From: JADFOJ01 sp041580235
GTDB taxonomy: Bacteria > Planctomycetota > Phycisphaerae > Phycisphaerales > SM1A02
Length of the DNA: 64,000 nt
Assembly: GCA_041580235.1 (NCBI GenBank)
Contig: JBFGEG010000002.1
Span: 20,067-84,066 of the forward strand
Direction: 5' to 3'
Both the position numbers and the translations under genes were made by a program. Below the pieces are notes generated by a model. That model did not search any database. It was given only the letters and a program-made list of their open reading frames with translations, and had not been told where the DNA came from. This document shows, in pieces, positions 17,268 through 25,786 of the stretch (positions are counted from its first letter, which is position 1; the number at the start of each line of letters is the position of its first letter).

Positions 17268-18335
17268 TCAAACCCCCCGCGACGGTGGAAACCGCTCCAG
17301 GAGGGTCTGAGCGGCGTCGACGACGACTGATGGCGTGAGCTCCACCATGCACTTGTGATGCCCCTGCGGGCACGTTCGCTGCATGCAGGGACCGCAGTCG
17401 ACCTCGAGGGCGAGGTCCACGCACGGCTCGAACCCCGAGTCGCCCCACACCGTGTGGGTGGGGCCGAAGATGGTCACCGTGGGCACGCCCACCGCGGCCG
17501 CCATGTGCCGCGGGCCCGTGTCGTTGGAGATCAGCAGATCGAGCCTGCGCAGCACGCCCTTGAGCACGCCCAGGTCGACGTCCGATGACGGAAGGACGAC
17601 CGCGTCGCCGGTCATGCGGCACCGGATGTCGCCGGCGAGCTCGTCCTCACCGGGCCCGGCCAGCACGACGATCCGCCCGCCGGTGCGCTCGATCAGCGCA
17701 TCCGCCGCCTCGGCAAAGTGCCGCGCGGGCCACAGCTTCGAGGAGCCGTACTTGGCGCCGGGGTTGACGCCGATGAGAGGCGTGTCGCCGGTGACGCCGT
17801 GCGTCTCGAAGAGCCGATCGGCCCGAGCCGCAACCTGTTCGCCGACGTGCAGTTTCAAGGGCCGGTGACAGCCCTCCACGCCCAGGGTCGCCCCGATCGC
17901 CCCGTAGAACTCGACCATGCGAAAGGGAACGGTGCGACCCCGTGTGTCCGGAAACGGCAGCCGATCGGTCAGCAGCGGCGACCGGCCGTTGCGGGCGTAG
18001 CCGACCCGGCGTCGCGCCCGCGCGAGCCACGTGAGCAGCGCCGGACGCAACGAGTTCGGCAGCAGGATCGCCCAGTCGTATCGGGCGCTGGCGAGCTCGG
18101 CCCGCAGCGGCCAGAACCCCCCGGCGTCGGACCACTCGTGGACGCGACCGAGCCACGGGGCGTCGTCGAGCAGTCCGCGGAGAGAGGGCTTGATGAGGAA
18201 GTCCTTGACGGCGTGCGGATGGCGGTCGTGGATCGCCTCGATCAGGGGCGTCGCCAGCACGGCGTCACCGACCCATGTCGGCATGACAAAGAGGATGCGC
18301 GACGGTGGTTCCACTCGGTCAGGCACAGCCGTCAA
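17268..18335 (-). CDS. waaF: ADP-heptose:LPS heptosyltransferase (glycosyltransferase family 9)
   Basis: 355 residues. GT9 features: RILFVMPTWVGDAVLATPLIEAI at the N-terminus (WaaF reads PNWVGDxVM), ILLPNSLRPALLTWLA, RVGYARNGRSPLLTDRL, the ADP-binding region GVNPGAKYGSSKLWPARHFAEAA, and SNDTGPRHMAAAVGVPTVTIFGPTH. It transfers L-glycero-D-manno-heptose onto the LPS inner core at the inner face of the cytoplasmic membrane. It starts 6 bp after the hldD stop, so the two are an operon. Four Cys in CVDLALEVDCGPCMQRTC near residue 320 also occur in some WaaF proteins. Confidence 0.87.
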   Translation of the reverse strand: MTAVPDRVEPPSRILFVMPTWVGDAVLATPLIEAIHDRHPHAVKDFLIKPSLRGLLDDAPWLGRVHEWSDAGGFWPLRAELASARYDWAILLPNSLRPALLTWLARARRRVGYARNGRSPLLTDRLPFPDTRGRTVPFRMVEFYGAIGATLGVEGCHRPLKLHVGEQVAARADRLFETHGVTGDTPLIGVNPGAKYGSSKLWPARHFAEAADALIERTGGRIVVLAGPGEDELAGDIRCRMTGDAVVLPSSDVDLGVLKGVLRRLDLLISNDTGPRHMAAAVGVPTVTIFGPTHTVWGDSGFEPCVDLALEVDCGPCMQRTCPQGHHKCMVELTPSVVVDAAQTLLERFPPSRGV

Positions 18336-18341
18336 TGGTCT

Positions 18342-19346
18342 TCACGCGGAGCACACAACCTGCTCGTGGCTGCCGGCACCCCGCTTCAGCCACGCGGCGT
18401 ATTCGCGAATTGCTTCCTCGGGCCGATACCGCGGCTTCCAGCCGATGCCGGCCGCCGTCGCCGTGAGGTCGGCGCACGTGTAGTCCTGGTAGAACGCGTA
18501 GGGATTGTCGAAGTACTCCGGCGCGTAGTTCGTCCCCAGGGCGGCGTTGAGCAGCTCGATGATCTCGTTAAAGGTCGTGGCCGTCCCGGAGCCGATGTTG
18601 TAAATGCCGCAGTGAGCGCCGTCGCCGGCGGCCTGAATGGTGGCGGCCACCACGTCCCTCACGTAGACCTGGTCGCGGGCCTGGTTGCCGTCGTGGAAGA
18701 TCCGTGGGCGACGGCCGGCCATCATCTGTCCCGCAAGCTGGTGGATCATGCTGGCCATGTGCGCTTTGTGCGCCTCGCCGGGCCCGTACACGTTGAAGTA
18801 TCGCAGCCCGACCATGTGCAGATGCGGATGATCCGCGCAGGCCTGCCGGTGCAGGTTCTCCATCACCCACTTCGAGAAGCCGTACGCGTTGGCCGGGCGG
18901 CCGGCATCGTCGAGTACGAACGGGCGTCTGGCCGCGGTGGCTCCGTTGGCTTCGGTCCCGTAGGTCGCCGCGCTTGACGCCCAGACCAGCCTCGCCCCGG
19001 TCTCGATGGCCACGCCGATCAGCGTCTCGAAGGGCTCCACGTTATCGACCATCATCTTCGCCTGGTCGTCGACGGTCGTGTCGGTAATCGCCGCCTCGTG
19101 GAAGATGACGTCGGGCTCGAACTTCCGGGCGAGCTTCGGCAGGTCGATCTCGTTGAGCGGCCGCGCGATGACCGTGCCGGTGAAGGTGCCACCGTCGTCG
19201 TAGGGATCGTCAACGAGGTTTGCAAAATCGCCCGCTCGCATGTCGTCGATGACAACGATCCGCGCCTGCGGCATCTCTCTATGAAGCTGCCGCACGAGAT
19301 TCGAGCCGATGAACCCGGCCCCGCCGGTGACGATGATCCTCTTCAT
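18342..19346 (-). CDS. hldD: ADP-L-glycero-D-manno-heptose-6-epimerase
   Basis: 334 residues, extended SDR fold. The N-terminal NADP-binding motif is TGGAGFIGSN (residues ~7-16). The catalytic Tyr and Lys are in NAYGFSKWVMENLHRQ (YxxxK). GLRYFNVYGPGEAHKAHMAS and FHDGNQARDQVYVRDVV match the HldD/RfaD subgroup closely. It epimerises ADP-D-glycero- to ADP-L-glycero-heptose for LPS core. First gene of hldD-waaF. A -10-like hexamer lies 6 bases before the ATG. Confidence 0.9.
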   Translation of the reverse strand: MKRIIVTGGAGFIGSNLVRQLHREMPQARIVVIDDMRAGDFANLVDDPYDDGGTFTGTVIARPLNEIDLPKLARKFEPDVIFHEAAITDTTVDDQAKMMVDNVEPFETLIGVAIETGARLVWASSAATYGTEANGATAARRPFVLDDAGRPANAYGFSKWVMENLHRQACADHPHLHMVGLRYFNVYGPGEAHKAHMASMIHQLAGQMMAGRRPRIFHDGNQARDQVYVRDVVAATIQAAGDGAHCGIYNIGSGTATTFNEIIELLNAALGTNYAPEYFDNPYAFYQDYTCADLTATAAGIGWKPRYRPEEAIREYAAWLKRGAGSHEQVVCSA

Positions 19347-19352
19347 AGGGGT

Positions 19353-19358
19353 ACGATA
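19353..19358 (-). promoter_or_regulatory. -10-like TATCGT before hldD
   Basis: On the minus strand TATCGT ends 6 bases before the hldD ATG, so the transcript would begin at the start codon. No Shine-Dalgarno site is visible in the gap. The -35 region is not convincing. Confidence 0.35.
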
Positions 19359-19576
19359 CCGCGAATCGGCGGCGGAGACGAAACGGCGGGCGAGCGTCGC
19401 TGCAGCGTCCGTTCTCGACGAAGAACCGGGGCATCGCGCTCGTCATGCCGGCGATGACTGAGGCGAGCGCGTTCAGCACGATACCGCACGTTTTACCGCG
19501 GGCCGGCGCACCGGTCGCCCGCGCCCCGGCGGGGCCGAACGAACCCGCTTGCAGGCTCCCGGGCGTGGCCCAGGAG

Positions 19577-19596
19577 CGCCGGGGCTTGCCCCGGCG
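19577..19596 (+). repeat. Perfect hairpin in the hldD/RRM divergent region
   Basis: CGCCGGGG-CTTG-CCCCGGCG forms a perfect 8-bp stem with a tetraloop, 125 bases before the RRM gene. No gene ends just upstream on this strand, so it is not an ordinary terminator. It may belong to a structured leader RNA of the RRM gene. Confidence 0.45.
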
Positions 19597-19662
19597 GCGT
19601 CCGGCGGGTACCGTCTGGCTGATCCGCAGATCGAATGCGGGTATCCGACGGGCCGACGCTGT

Positions 19663-19708
19663 TTTCACCCGAGGTCGACGATCGGACAGGTTTCTTCTTC
19701 GGGTGAAA
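19663..19708 (+). promoter_or_regulatory. Inverted repeat just upstream of the RRM gene start
   Basis: TTTCACCCGA (19663-19672) and TCGGGTGAAA (19699-19708) are perfect 10-bp complements 26 bases apart. The right arm ends 12 bases before ATG 19721 and abuts the AGCAGG ribosome site. If transcribed, the stem would sit beside the ribosome site and could control translation by temperature or a bound protein. The divergent 374-bp region 19347-19720 otherwise holds only the hairpin at 19577 and the hldD -10. Confidence 0.45.
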
Positions 19709-19720
19709 GCAGGTTCTGAC

Positions 19721-20017
19721 ATGTTCAACATCTATGTAGGCAACCTCTCGTACGACACGACCGAGGAGGAGCTGCGCAGCGTGTTCGCCGAGCACGGTGA
19801 AGTGGTCAACGTGAACATCATCACTGACCGTGAGACCGGCCGGCCGCGTGGCTTCGGGTTCGTTGAGATGGCAGATGCCGAGCAGGGCCGGGCCGCGATC
19901 GAGCAGGTCAACGGCCGCGACGTCGGGGGACGCAACCTGACGGTCAACGAGGCGAAGCCTCGCGCCGACCGGAGCCGCGGGGGCGGCGGCGGCGGCGGCC
20001 GGCGTGACCGCTGGTAA
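19721..20017 (+). CDS. RNA-binding protein with single RRM and glycine-arginine tail
   Basis: 98 residues. One RNA recognition motif fills ~1-80: RNP2 is IYVGNLSY (residues 4-11) and RNP1 is RGFGFVEM, with aromatic residues at the RNA-contact positions. The tail is Arg- and Gly-rich (SRGGGGGGGRRDRW). This is the typical bacterial Rbp architecture, known from cyanobacteria and found in planctomycetes, where members bind RNA and are often cold-induced. Long possible leader with two hairpins. The upstream open frame from 19445 is not protein-like. Confidence 0.9.
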   Translation: MFNIYVGNLSYDTTEEELRSVFAEHGEVVNVNIITDRETGRPRGFGFVEMADAEQGRAAIEQVNGRDVGGRNLTVNEAKPRADRSRGGGGGGGRRDRW

Positions 20018-20022
20018 GGGAC

Positions 20023-21273
20023 TCACCGCGGATCGCGTCGCGCGGTGATGAAGAAGCCCAGGGCCGCGATGAGCCCGATCGCGCCCACAGGCCAGAAGGC
20101 CCCTCCGGGCCCGTGGTCGCCGATCCGGCTGACGGCGAGTCCGAGCACGGGGGCGATGACCACGGTGGCCACGCGCTGCGCCTGGCTCTCGAGGGAGAGC
20201 AGTGACGCTCCCTGCGTCTCTTCTCCGTGAATGTCGAAGCGGCTGATGAGGATCGGCCGCCAGACGTTGTGCAGCGCATGAAGCGCGATGAAGGCCGCGC
20301 TCAGCGCCAGCCACGCGTCGAACCAGGCGGCAGCGAGCAGCACGCCGAAGACGGCGGCGTTGACGCCCCACAACATGCCCGAGGCGGGCTGCTCGCCGCC
20401 GGCCGCGTCGGATACGCGGTGGGCCTGACGGCTGGCCACCGCCGCCAGGAGAAAGAGGACGACGTAGACGGGCCCCACGAGCAGCGCCGTGCGGCGCGTG
20501 TCCGACCAGTCGGCGGCTCCCAGATACACGGCGGCCGAGGTCACGGCCGCGGCCTCCAGCACCGGCTGGAGGTAGTCCTTGACGGAGGCGAAGACTCCGT
20601 CGAAGCCCATCGCCTCCAGCATGAGCCGCCGCAACCGCGGCCTCTTCATGGATGCCATGAGTGTCGCGCGCATGTGCGCGAGCACGCGTCGCAAGGACGT
20701 GTCCGCCTCCGGCTCCGCATCGAGCTCCTGCGGATAGCCGAGCAGGTTCACGATCCCCACCGCGTAGGGAACGATCGCGAGCAGGAAGACCGCCGTGTAG
20801 CCGTCGCTCACCAGCACGATCGAGGCGCCGATGATCACCGAGGCCACGGAGCCGAATTTGCTCCACGATCGAGTGTAGCCGTAGATCTTGACCCGCTCGT
20901 CGGCGCGGCCCTGGAGGCTGAGCCACTTGAAGATCATGGCCTTGTGCGTGCCCGACCGGAAAGCGTCACCGAGCCCGTAGAAGACCATGCCCAGCCCCAG
21001 CACGGCGATGTGCTCGGCGACGCCGAGCACGGCGAAGCTCACGATGTACGCCGCCAGCGAGAGGACCATGAACCGACGCCGCCCGCACACGTCGGCGATT
21101 GCTCCCGAAGGGACCTCGAAGAGGTTGACCGCGGCCGCCCGGAACGCCACGAGCAGTCCGATCTGGAAGAAGTCGAGACCCTTGGCCAGGAAGGCGAGGT
21201 ACAGGAACGCCTCGAAATAACGCTGGTTCTTCAGAAAGCCGTACAGGCCGAATCTGAAGATCATCGACGACAC
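20023..21273 (-). CDS. MFS transporter
   Basis: 416 residues with about 12 hydrophobic segments. The loop 2-3 signature region reads GAIADVCGRRRFM, matching the MFS motif G-x-x-x-D-x-x-G-R-R. The central cytosolic loop (~residues 190-215) is long and charged. The GTG start at 21273 has GGAGG (21281-21285 reverse) 7 bases upstream; ATG 21264 is the alternative. Substrate unknown. Convergent with the RRM gene, with a 5-bp gap. Confidence 0.85.
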   Translation of the reverse strand: MSSMIFRFGLYGFLKNQRYFEAFLYLAFLAKGLDFFQIGLLVAFRAAAVNLFEVPSGAIADVCGRRRFMVLSLAAYIVSFAVLGVAEHIAVLGLGMVFYGLGDAFRSGTHKAMIFKWLSLQGRADERVKIYGYTRSWSKFGSVASVIIGASIVLVSDGYTAVFLLAIVPYAVGIVNLLGYPQELDAEPEADTSLRRVLAHMRATLMASMKRPRLRRLMLEAMGFDGVFASVKDYLQPVLEAAAVTSAAVYLGAADWSDTRRTALLVGPVYVVLFLLAAVASRQAHRVSDAAGGEQPASGMLWGVNAAVFGVLLAAAWFDAWLALSAAFIALHALHNVWRPILISRFDIHGEETQGASLLSLESQAQRVATVVIAPVLGLAVSRIGDHGPGGAFWPVGAIGLIAALGFFITARRDPR

Positions 21274-21361
21274 GCCGGCCCCTCCGGTCTCTCACCTGAA
21301 GCGACCGCGCGTCCCGGTGCGCGGCCGTGCAATCTGTGATGGGTTTATCCGGGACGCATGG

Positions 21362-21367
21362 TATCAT
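21362..21367 (+). promoter_or_regulatory. -10-like TATCAT before the spermidine-synthase-like gene
   Basis: TATCAT lies 29 bases before ATG 21397. Because it lies downstream of the alternative ATG at 21358, it supports 21397 as the start. The -35 is weak. Confidence 0.35.
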
Positions 21368-21396
21368 CGGCCATCCACCCGCGCGGCGACGTCTCG

Positions 21397-24240
21397 ATGC
21401 GACTTTCAGCCACCTTTGCCCTCGCCGCCGTTCTCTTCTTTCTCTCCGGTGCGCTGGGGCTCGGGTACGAGCTCGTGTGGATTCACAAGGCGTCCCTGTT
21501 GGTCGGGGCGACCCAGATTGCCCTGGCGACCGTCTTGACCAGCTTCTTTCTGGGACTTGGGCTGGGCAGCCTGTTCGTGGGCCGCTACCTGCGCAGCCGC
21601 CGGTGGTCGCCGCTGTTCGTGTACGGCCTCTTCGAAATCGCCATCGGCTGCTTTGCCCTGGTGTTTCCGGCCCTGTTCGACGGCGTCGAGGTCGTGTACA
21701 GCGCGCTGTACCCGCTGTTCGACGCCTTTGGCTCCGGGCTCTTCGTCCTTCGCTTCGGGCTTCTGTTCATCCTCTTTCTCGTGCCGACGTTCTTCATGGG
21801 AGGCACGCTACCGCTGCTGCTGGACGGCCTCGTGGCCAGAGACCGCGTGATCGGCGCCCTGACGAGCTTTCTCTACGGGCTCAACATCCTCGGCGCCGTC
21901 GCGGGCGTGCTCGCCACGAGCTACTTTGCGATCCCCGGCCTGGGGATGAGCGGCACGAGCCAGGTCGCGGGGTTCTGCAACCTGGCCATCGGCGTGGTCG
22001 CCCTGGTCGCCTTTCGAGGCCTCGCTCCGCTGCATCGACCCGCGGGCGCCGCGCCGGCCCCGCCCGGCGTGTACTTCGCGGGGCTGAGCTTCGTCTCCGG
22101 CCTGGCCGCCATCGGCTACCAGGTCCTGTGGGCCCGGTACTTCAGCCTGTTCAGCCAGGCGAACGTGCACGTGACCGCGGTGCTCCTGACGACCTTTCTC
22201 GCGGCGCTGGCGGTGGGCAGCATGGTCCTCGCGCCCGTGCTCCGGAGCCGCATCCACCCGCTTCGCATTTTAATCTATCTGCAGCCGCTGGTTCCCATCC
22301 TGGCCTTCACCTGCTTCGAGCTGTGGCGGTTCGCGCGATTCGACTTCAAGATCCTGGATGACTTCGAGGCGGTGCCACGCTGGTCCTTCTGGAGCGAGAC
22401 CGTCGACGTCATCTTCATCGCGCCGCTGATCGGGGTGAGCCTCGTCATCTTCCTGCCGGTCGCACTGCTCGGCACGGGGCTGCCGGTCATCATCGCCGCC
22501 GCCACTGACAAGGCGGGAGCACTGCGGTCGACGGCGGGGAGCCTCGTCTTCTTCAACACGCTGGGCTCGAGCGCGGGAGGATTCGCCGCCGGTTACATTC
22601 TGCTTCCGGGCCTGGGACTCACCGGCGCCTTCGCCGTGCTGGCCGTTGTCTCGGTCGGGATCTCCGTGGCGGCCCAGTGGCGGCTGGGACTTGACGCGGG
22701 CCTGACGCGACGACGGTTCCTGCAACCCGGCTATGTCCCGGCCATCGTGGCCCTGCTCTTTGTCGGCGTCTGGAGCCAGGACGACGTGACGCGTCGGACG
22801 CTGCAGGAATTCAGCCGCGGGGTCCTGTTCGACGAGGACGCCCTGATTGCGATCGAGGAGGGTCCGCTCACGACGGCGTATGTCTTCGACGGTCCTTACA
22901 GCCGGAGCCTGGGGTCGGGCCGCGTGCGTCTCGCGACGGCCCTTCGCTATCATCTGGCGCCGCAGAACCTCCAGGGGTTCGTCCCCGCGTTCTTCTACCC
23001 GCGAGAGGGATGGCCCGAGTCGATCCTGGGCATCGCACTGGGGTCCGGCCAGACGTTCGGGGCGCTGCTGCCCACCCCGCTGCAGCGTATGGACATCGTG
23101 GACATTTCGGAGGAGGTCGTGACGCTCGCCTTCGAGCACTTCGCCCGTTTCAACCACGGGCTGGGCCAGGACGACCGGGTCACGATTCATCTCGATGACG
23201 GCAGACACTTCGTGTCTCGCGCCCGGCAGGAGTCCTACGACATCGTTTCGCTCGAGCCGCCGCCCCCGACCGATGAGGGCGTCTACCGCCTGTACTCGCT
23301 GGAGTTTTATCAGCGGGTGCGCGAGGTGCTGCGCGACGGGGGCATGCTCGCCCAGTGGCTGCCCGTCTACCTGGTGACGCCCGAAGATCTGCGGGGCATG
23401 ATCAAGACCCAGGCTCTGGTGTTCCCCTACACGTTCGTGGTTCAGGCGGGTCCGAGAGACTTCGTGATTCTGAGCATGAAGTGCGAATCCCCTCCGCGTT
23501 TGCGGACGGCCTGGGTCGATGGGCGGGCCGAGGTCTTCCGCGACGTGCTGCGACGCAAGCCGATGCGCTGGGCCGGGGACCAGGAGAACTTCTCGGCGTC
23601 GCTCGACGCGGTGCTGGCGCTGCTGATCACGGGTCCCGACGACATCGCGCGGATGGAGGCGTCGTGTCTCCACACCGAGGACGACCAGCGACTGAGCTAC
23701 TCCAGCGGCGATCGGGCGCTGATGCGCCGCTATCTCGGGCAGGGGCTGGATCGGCTGTCCTTCGCCGCCCTGCCCGTGACGCCCTTCGACAATCTTCAGC
23801 AGTACTTCGTGGATCCGATCCCCGTCGGGGAGCTGGAGGAGCTTCGAGCCGAGGCATTGTCTCAGTTCGGTGTCGTTGCCCCCCGGCGTCTGGCCGCGGC
23901 GAAGGGCAGCTTCGTGATCACGACCGATCCGCAGATCAAGGCGAGGACGGCACTGACCGTGGCCGAGATCTACGCGGGCGGCCACCGGATCGACGAGGCC
24001 CTGATCTGGCTCGGCAAGGCAGTAGACTCCGATCCCGTGCTTGGCGATGCCGACAGCCTCGAGACGACGCGCCGATTGGTCCGCAGTCAGTGCGTGGTCT
24101 TCGGCGACAAGATCCGCGAGTGGATCGCGGCCCGGCCGGACGATCAACGGGCGGCGCCGCTGGTCGAGGCAGCCGCCGAGACGCTGCGCGGCTGCGACGA
24201 GCGTGAGGCCGCGCGCCGATCGCGATATCTCTGGTGGTGA
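21397..24240 (+). CDS. Polytopic membrane protein fused to a spermidine-synthase-like domain
   Basis: 947 residues. About a dozen hydrophobic helices fill ~1-480 (start LSGALGLGYELVWIHKASLL is typical of fused transporter/spermidine synthases). A class I methyltransferase fold spans ~500-760: ILGIALGSGQTFGALL near residue 544 is the SAM-type nucleotide loop, and DDGRHFVSRARQESYDIVSL follows. At the position of the polyamine-binding Asp (DxxDP in spermidine synthase) the sequence reads SLEPPPPTDEG, so the Asp is missing and true polyamine synthesis is doubtful. A helical, TPR-like tail (~850-947) follows. Membrane enzyme of unknown reaction. Confidence 0.8.
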   Translation: MRLSATFALAAVLFFLSGALGLGYELVWIHKASLLVGATQIALATVLTSFFLGLGLGSLFVGRYLRSRRWSPLFVYGLFEIAIGCFALVFPALFDGVEVVYSALYPLFDAFGSGLFVLRFGLLFILFLVPTFFMGGTLPLLLDGLVARDRVIGALTSFLYGLNILGAVAGVLATSYFAIPGLGMSGTSQVAGFCNLAIGVVALVAFRGLAPLHRPAGAAPAPPGVYFAGLSFVSGLAAIGYQVLWARYFSLFSQANVHVTAVLLTTFLAALAVGSMVLAPVLRSRIHPLRILIYLQPLVPILAFTCFELWRFARFDFKILDDFEAVPRWSFWSETVDVIFIAPLIGVSLVIFLPVALLGTGLPVIIAAATDKAGALRSTAGSLVFFNTLGSSAGGFAAGYILLPGLGLTGAFAVLAVVSVGISVAAQWRLGLDAGLTRRRFLQPGYVPAIVALLFVGVWSQDDVTRRTLQEFSRGVLFDEDALIAIEEGPLTTAYVFDGPYSRSLGSGRVRLATALRYHLAPQNLQGFVPAFFYPREGWPESILGIALGSGQTFGALLPTPLQRMDIVDISEEVVTLAFEHFARFNHGLGQDDRVTIHLDDGRHFVSRARQESYDIVSLEPPPPTDEGVYRLYSLEFYQRVREVLRDGGMLAQWLPVYLVTPEDLRGMIKTQALVFPYTFVVQAGPRDFVILSMKCESPPRLRTAWVDGRAEVFRDVLRRKPMRWAGDQENFSASLDAVLALLITGPDDIARMEASCLHTEDDQRLSYSSGDRALMRRYLGQGLDRLSFAALPVTPFDNLQQYFVDPIPVGELEELRAEALSQFGVVAPRRLAAAKGSFVITTDPQIKARTALTVAEIYAGGHRIDEALIWLGKAVDSDPVLGDADSLETTRRLVRSQCVVFGDKIREWIAARPDDQRAAPLVEAAAETLRGCDEREAARRSRYLWW

Positions 24241-24393
24241 CGCCTCTCGAGCGAGTTATCGCCACCGCGATCGAGGTCGATCGCCCGCCTCTCTCGTGAA
24301 GCGGTCGCGATCTGCCGATAGCCCCCTGGAGACCGGTGACGCGACGGCGAGGCCTGCCGTCGAGCCGCGCGTCCGGGACGAGGGGAACCAGCA

Positions 24394-25779
24394 ATGAAGT
24401 CGACGTGGTGGACGGGCGTCGCTGCCGTGGCAGCGGTACTGATCATGACTCCCGGCGGACTTGGCGACGTCGCCCCGGAGAACCCCGACGGGCGGCTTCG
24501 GGCCCGGGTGGCCGAGCTGGAAGCCAAGAGCGCCCGCGACGACTCGCGGATCGCCGAGCTCGAAACACGGCTGTCGTCGCTCGAGGACGACGGCGGTGAG
24601 CATTGGATCACCCGGCAACGCGCCGACGAGATCCGCGGTCTGGTCGCGGACGTCCTGGCCGACGCGGACACTCGATCGAGCCTGCTGGGCGGCATGACCG
24701 CCGGCTATGACGACGGGGCCGTGATCGCCAGCGACGACGGCAACTGGCTGCTGCGGACGAACTTCTACCTTCAGGAGCGCTTTCTCCTGAACTCGCAGAG
24801 CAACAGCCCCGGCGACGGAACCGTCATGGGCTTCGAGAACGCCCGCTCCAAGATCCTGCTCAGCGGCAACGTCGTCAGCCCCGAGTGGTTCTACTCCCTG
24901 GAGATCGAGCTGTCAGGCATCAACGCGGGACTGCCCAACGGTGATTCACGGACGGGCCTGCTCGATGCCTTTGCCGGGTACGACCTCGGCAACGGATGGA
25001 AGATCGCGGCCGGGACGTTCAAGATTCCCCTGCTTCGCGAGGAGCTGATCGACACCCGCTTCCAGCAGGCCGTGGAGCGTTCCGTGGTGAACTATGTCTA
25101 CACCGGCGGACGCACCGACGGCTTCATCGCCGAGTACTACGGCGAGAAGATCCACTTCCTGGGCTCCTTCAACAACGGCATGAACGACGTGCTCTACGGG
25201 GGCACGGTCGTGACCGGCGGCACTTCGCCCATCAGCTCGACCACCGCGGACTTCGCCATCTCCTCTCGCTTCGAGTGGTTGTTCGAGGGAGAGTGGGACC
25301 AGTTCAGGGGTTTCACGAGCCCCCAGGGCGCCAAGCGGGCCATGATGCTCGGCGGCGCGATCCATCTCCAGACCGCCGATGACAACATCGATCTCCTGGT
25401 GCTCACCGTCGACTTCACGGCGAAGTTCAACGGGGCCAACGCCTTCGGATCGCTCATCTACACGAGGGCCGACACTCCGGGCGCCGACGCGTCGCCGCTG
25501 GCACTCGTCCTGCAGGGCGGCTACTACTTCACTGAGGACTGGGAGGGCTTCGCCCGCTTCGAGTGGAGCGACACCGATACGCTGTCGCCGGACGATATTC
25601 TGATTCTCACGGCGGGCGCCACGTACTACCTCGCCGGGTCCCAGGCCAAGTGGACGACCGACATCGGCATCGGCTTCGACGCGGAGAACTTCTCGGTCCC
25701 CATCGCCGACTGGCGGGCCGACTCCGCGGGCAGCGACGGCCAGGTGGTGATCCGCAGCCAGTTGCAGCTCGCCTTCTGA
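24394..25779 (+). CDS. Porin with N-terminal coiled coil (phosphate-selective porin O/P-like)
   Basis: 461 residues. Signal peptide ~1-25, then a short coiled coil (RARVAELEAKSARDDSRIAE, ~35-70) like that of SLH/OprO-type porins, then a ~350-residue beta barrel. NFYLQERFLLNSQ, FENARSKILLSGNVVSPEWF, DAFAGYDLGNGWKIAAGTF and FKIPLLREELI match the OprO/OprP (PF07396) pattern. The C-terminus VVIRSQLQLAF ends in Phe. Outer-membrane channel; anion specificity cannot be read directly. Likely transcribed alone. Convergent with the methyltransferase gene. Confidence 0.8.
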   Translation: MKSTWWTGVAAVAAVLIMTPGGLGDVAPENPDGRLRARVAELEAKSARDDSRIAELETRLSSLEDDGGEHWITRQRADEIRGLVADVLADADTRSSLLGGMTAGYDDGAVIASDDGNWLLRTNFYLQERFLLNSQSNSPGDGTVMGFENARSKILLSGNVVSPEWFYSLEIELSGINAGLPNGDSRTGLLDAFAGYDLGNGWKIAAGTFKIPLLREELIDTRFQQAVERSVVNYVYTGGRTDGFIAEYYGEKIHFLGSFNNGMNDVLYGGTVVTGGTSPISSTTADFAISSRFEWLFEGEWDQFRGFTSPQGAKRAMMLGGAIHLQTADDNIDLLVLTVDFTAKFNGANAFGSLIYTRADTPGADASPLALVLQGGYYFTEDWEGFARFEWSDTDTLSPDDILILTAGATYYLAGSQAKWTTDIGIGFDAENFSVPIADWRADSAGSDGQVVIRSQLQLAF

Positions 25780-25786
25780 GTCGCGG

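Noticed and set aside
19445..19720. Upstream open frame continuing into the RRM gene
   Set aside because: The N-terminal extension is Arg/Pro/Ala-rich and covers the two hairpins. The RRM fold starts immediately at ATG 19721, which has a ribosome site.
20227..21339. Open plus-strand frame across the MFS gene
   Set aside because: The translation is charged and His/Arg/Glu-rich with no hydrophobic helices, while the minus strand encodes a clean MFS pattern and ribosome site.
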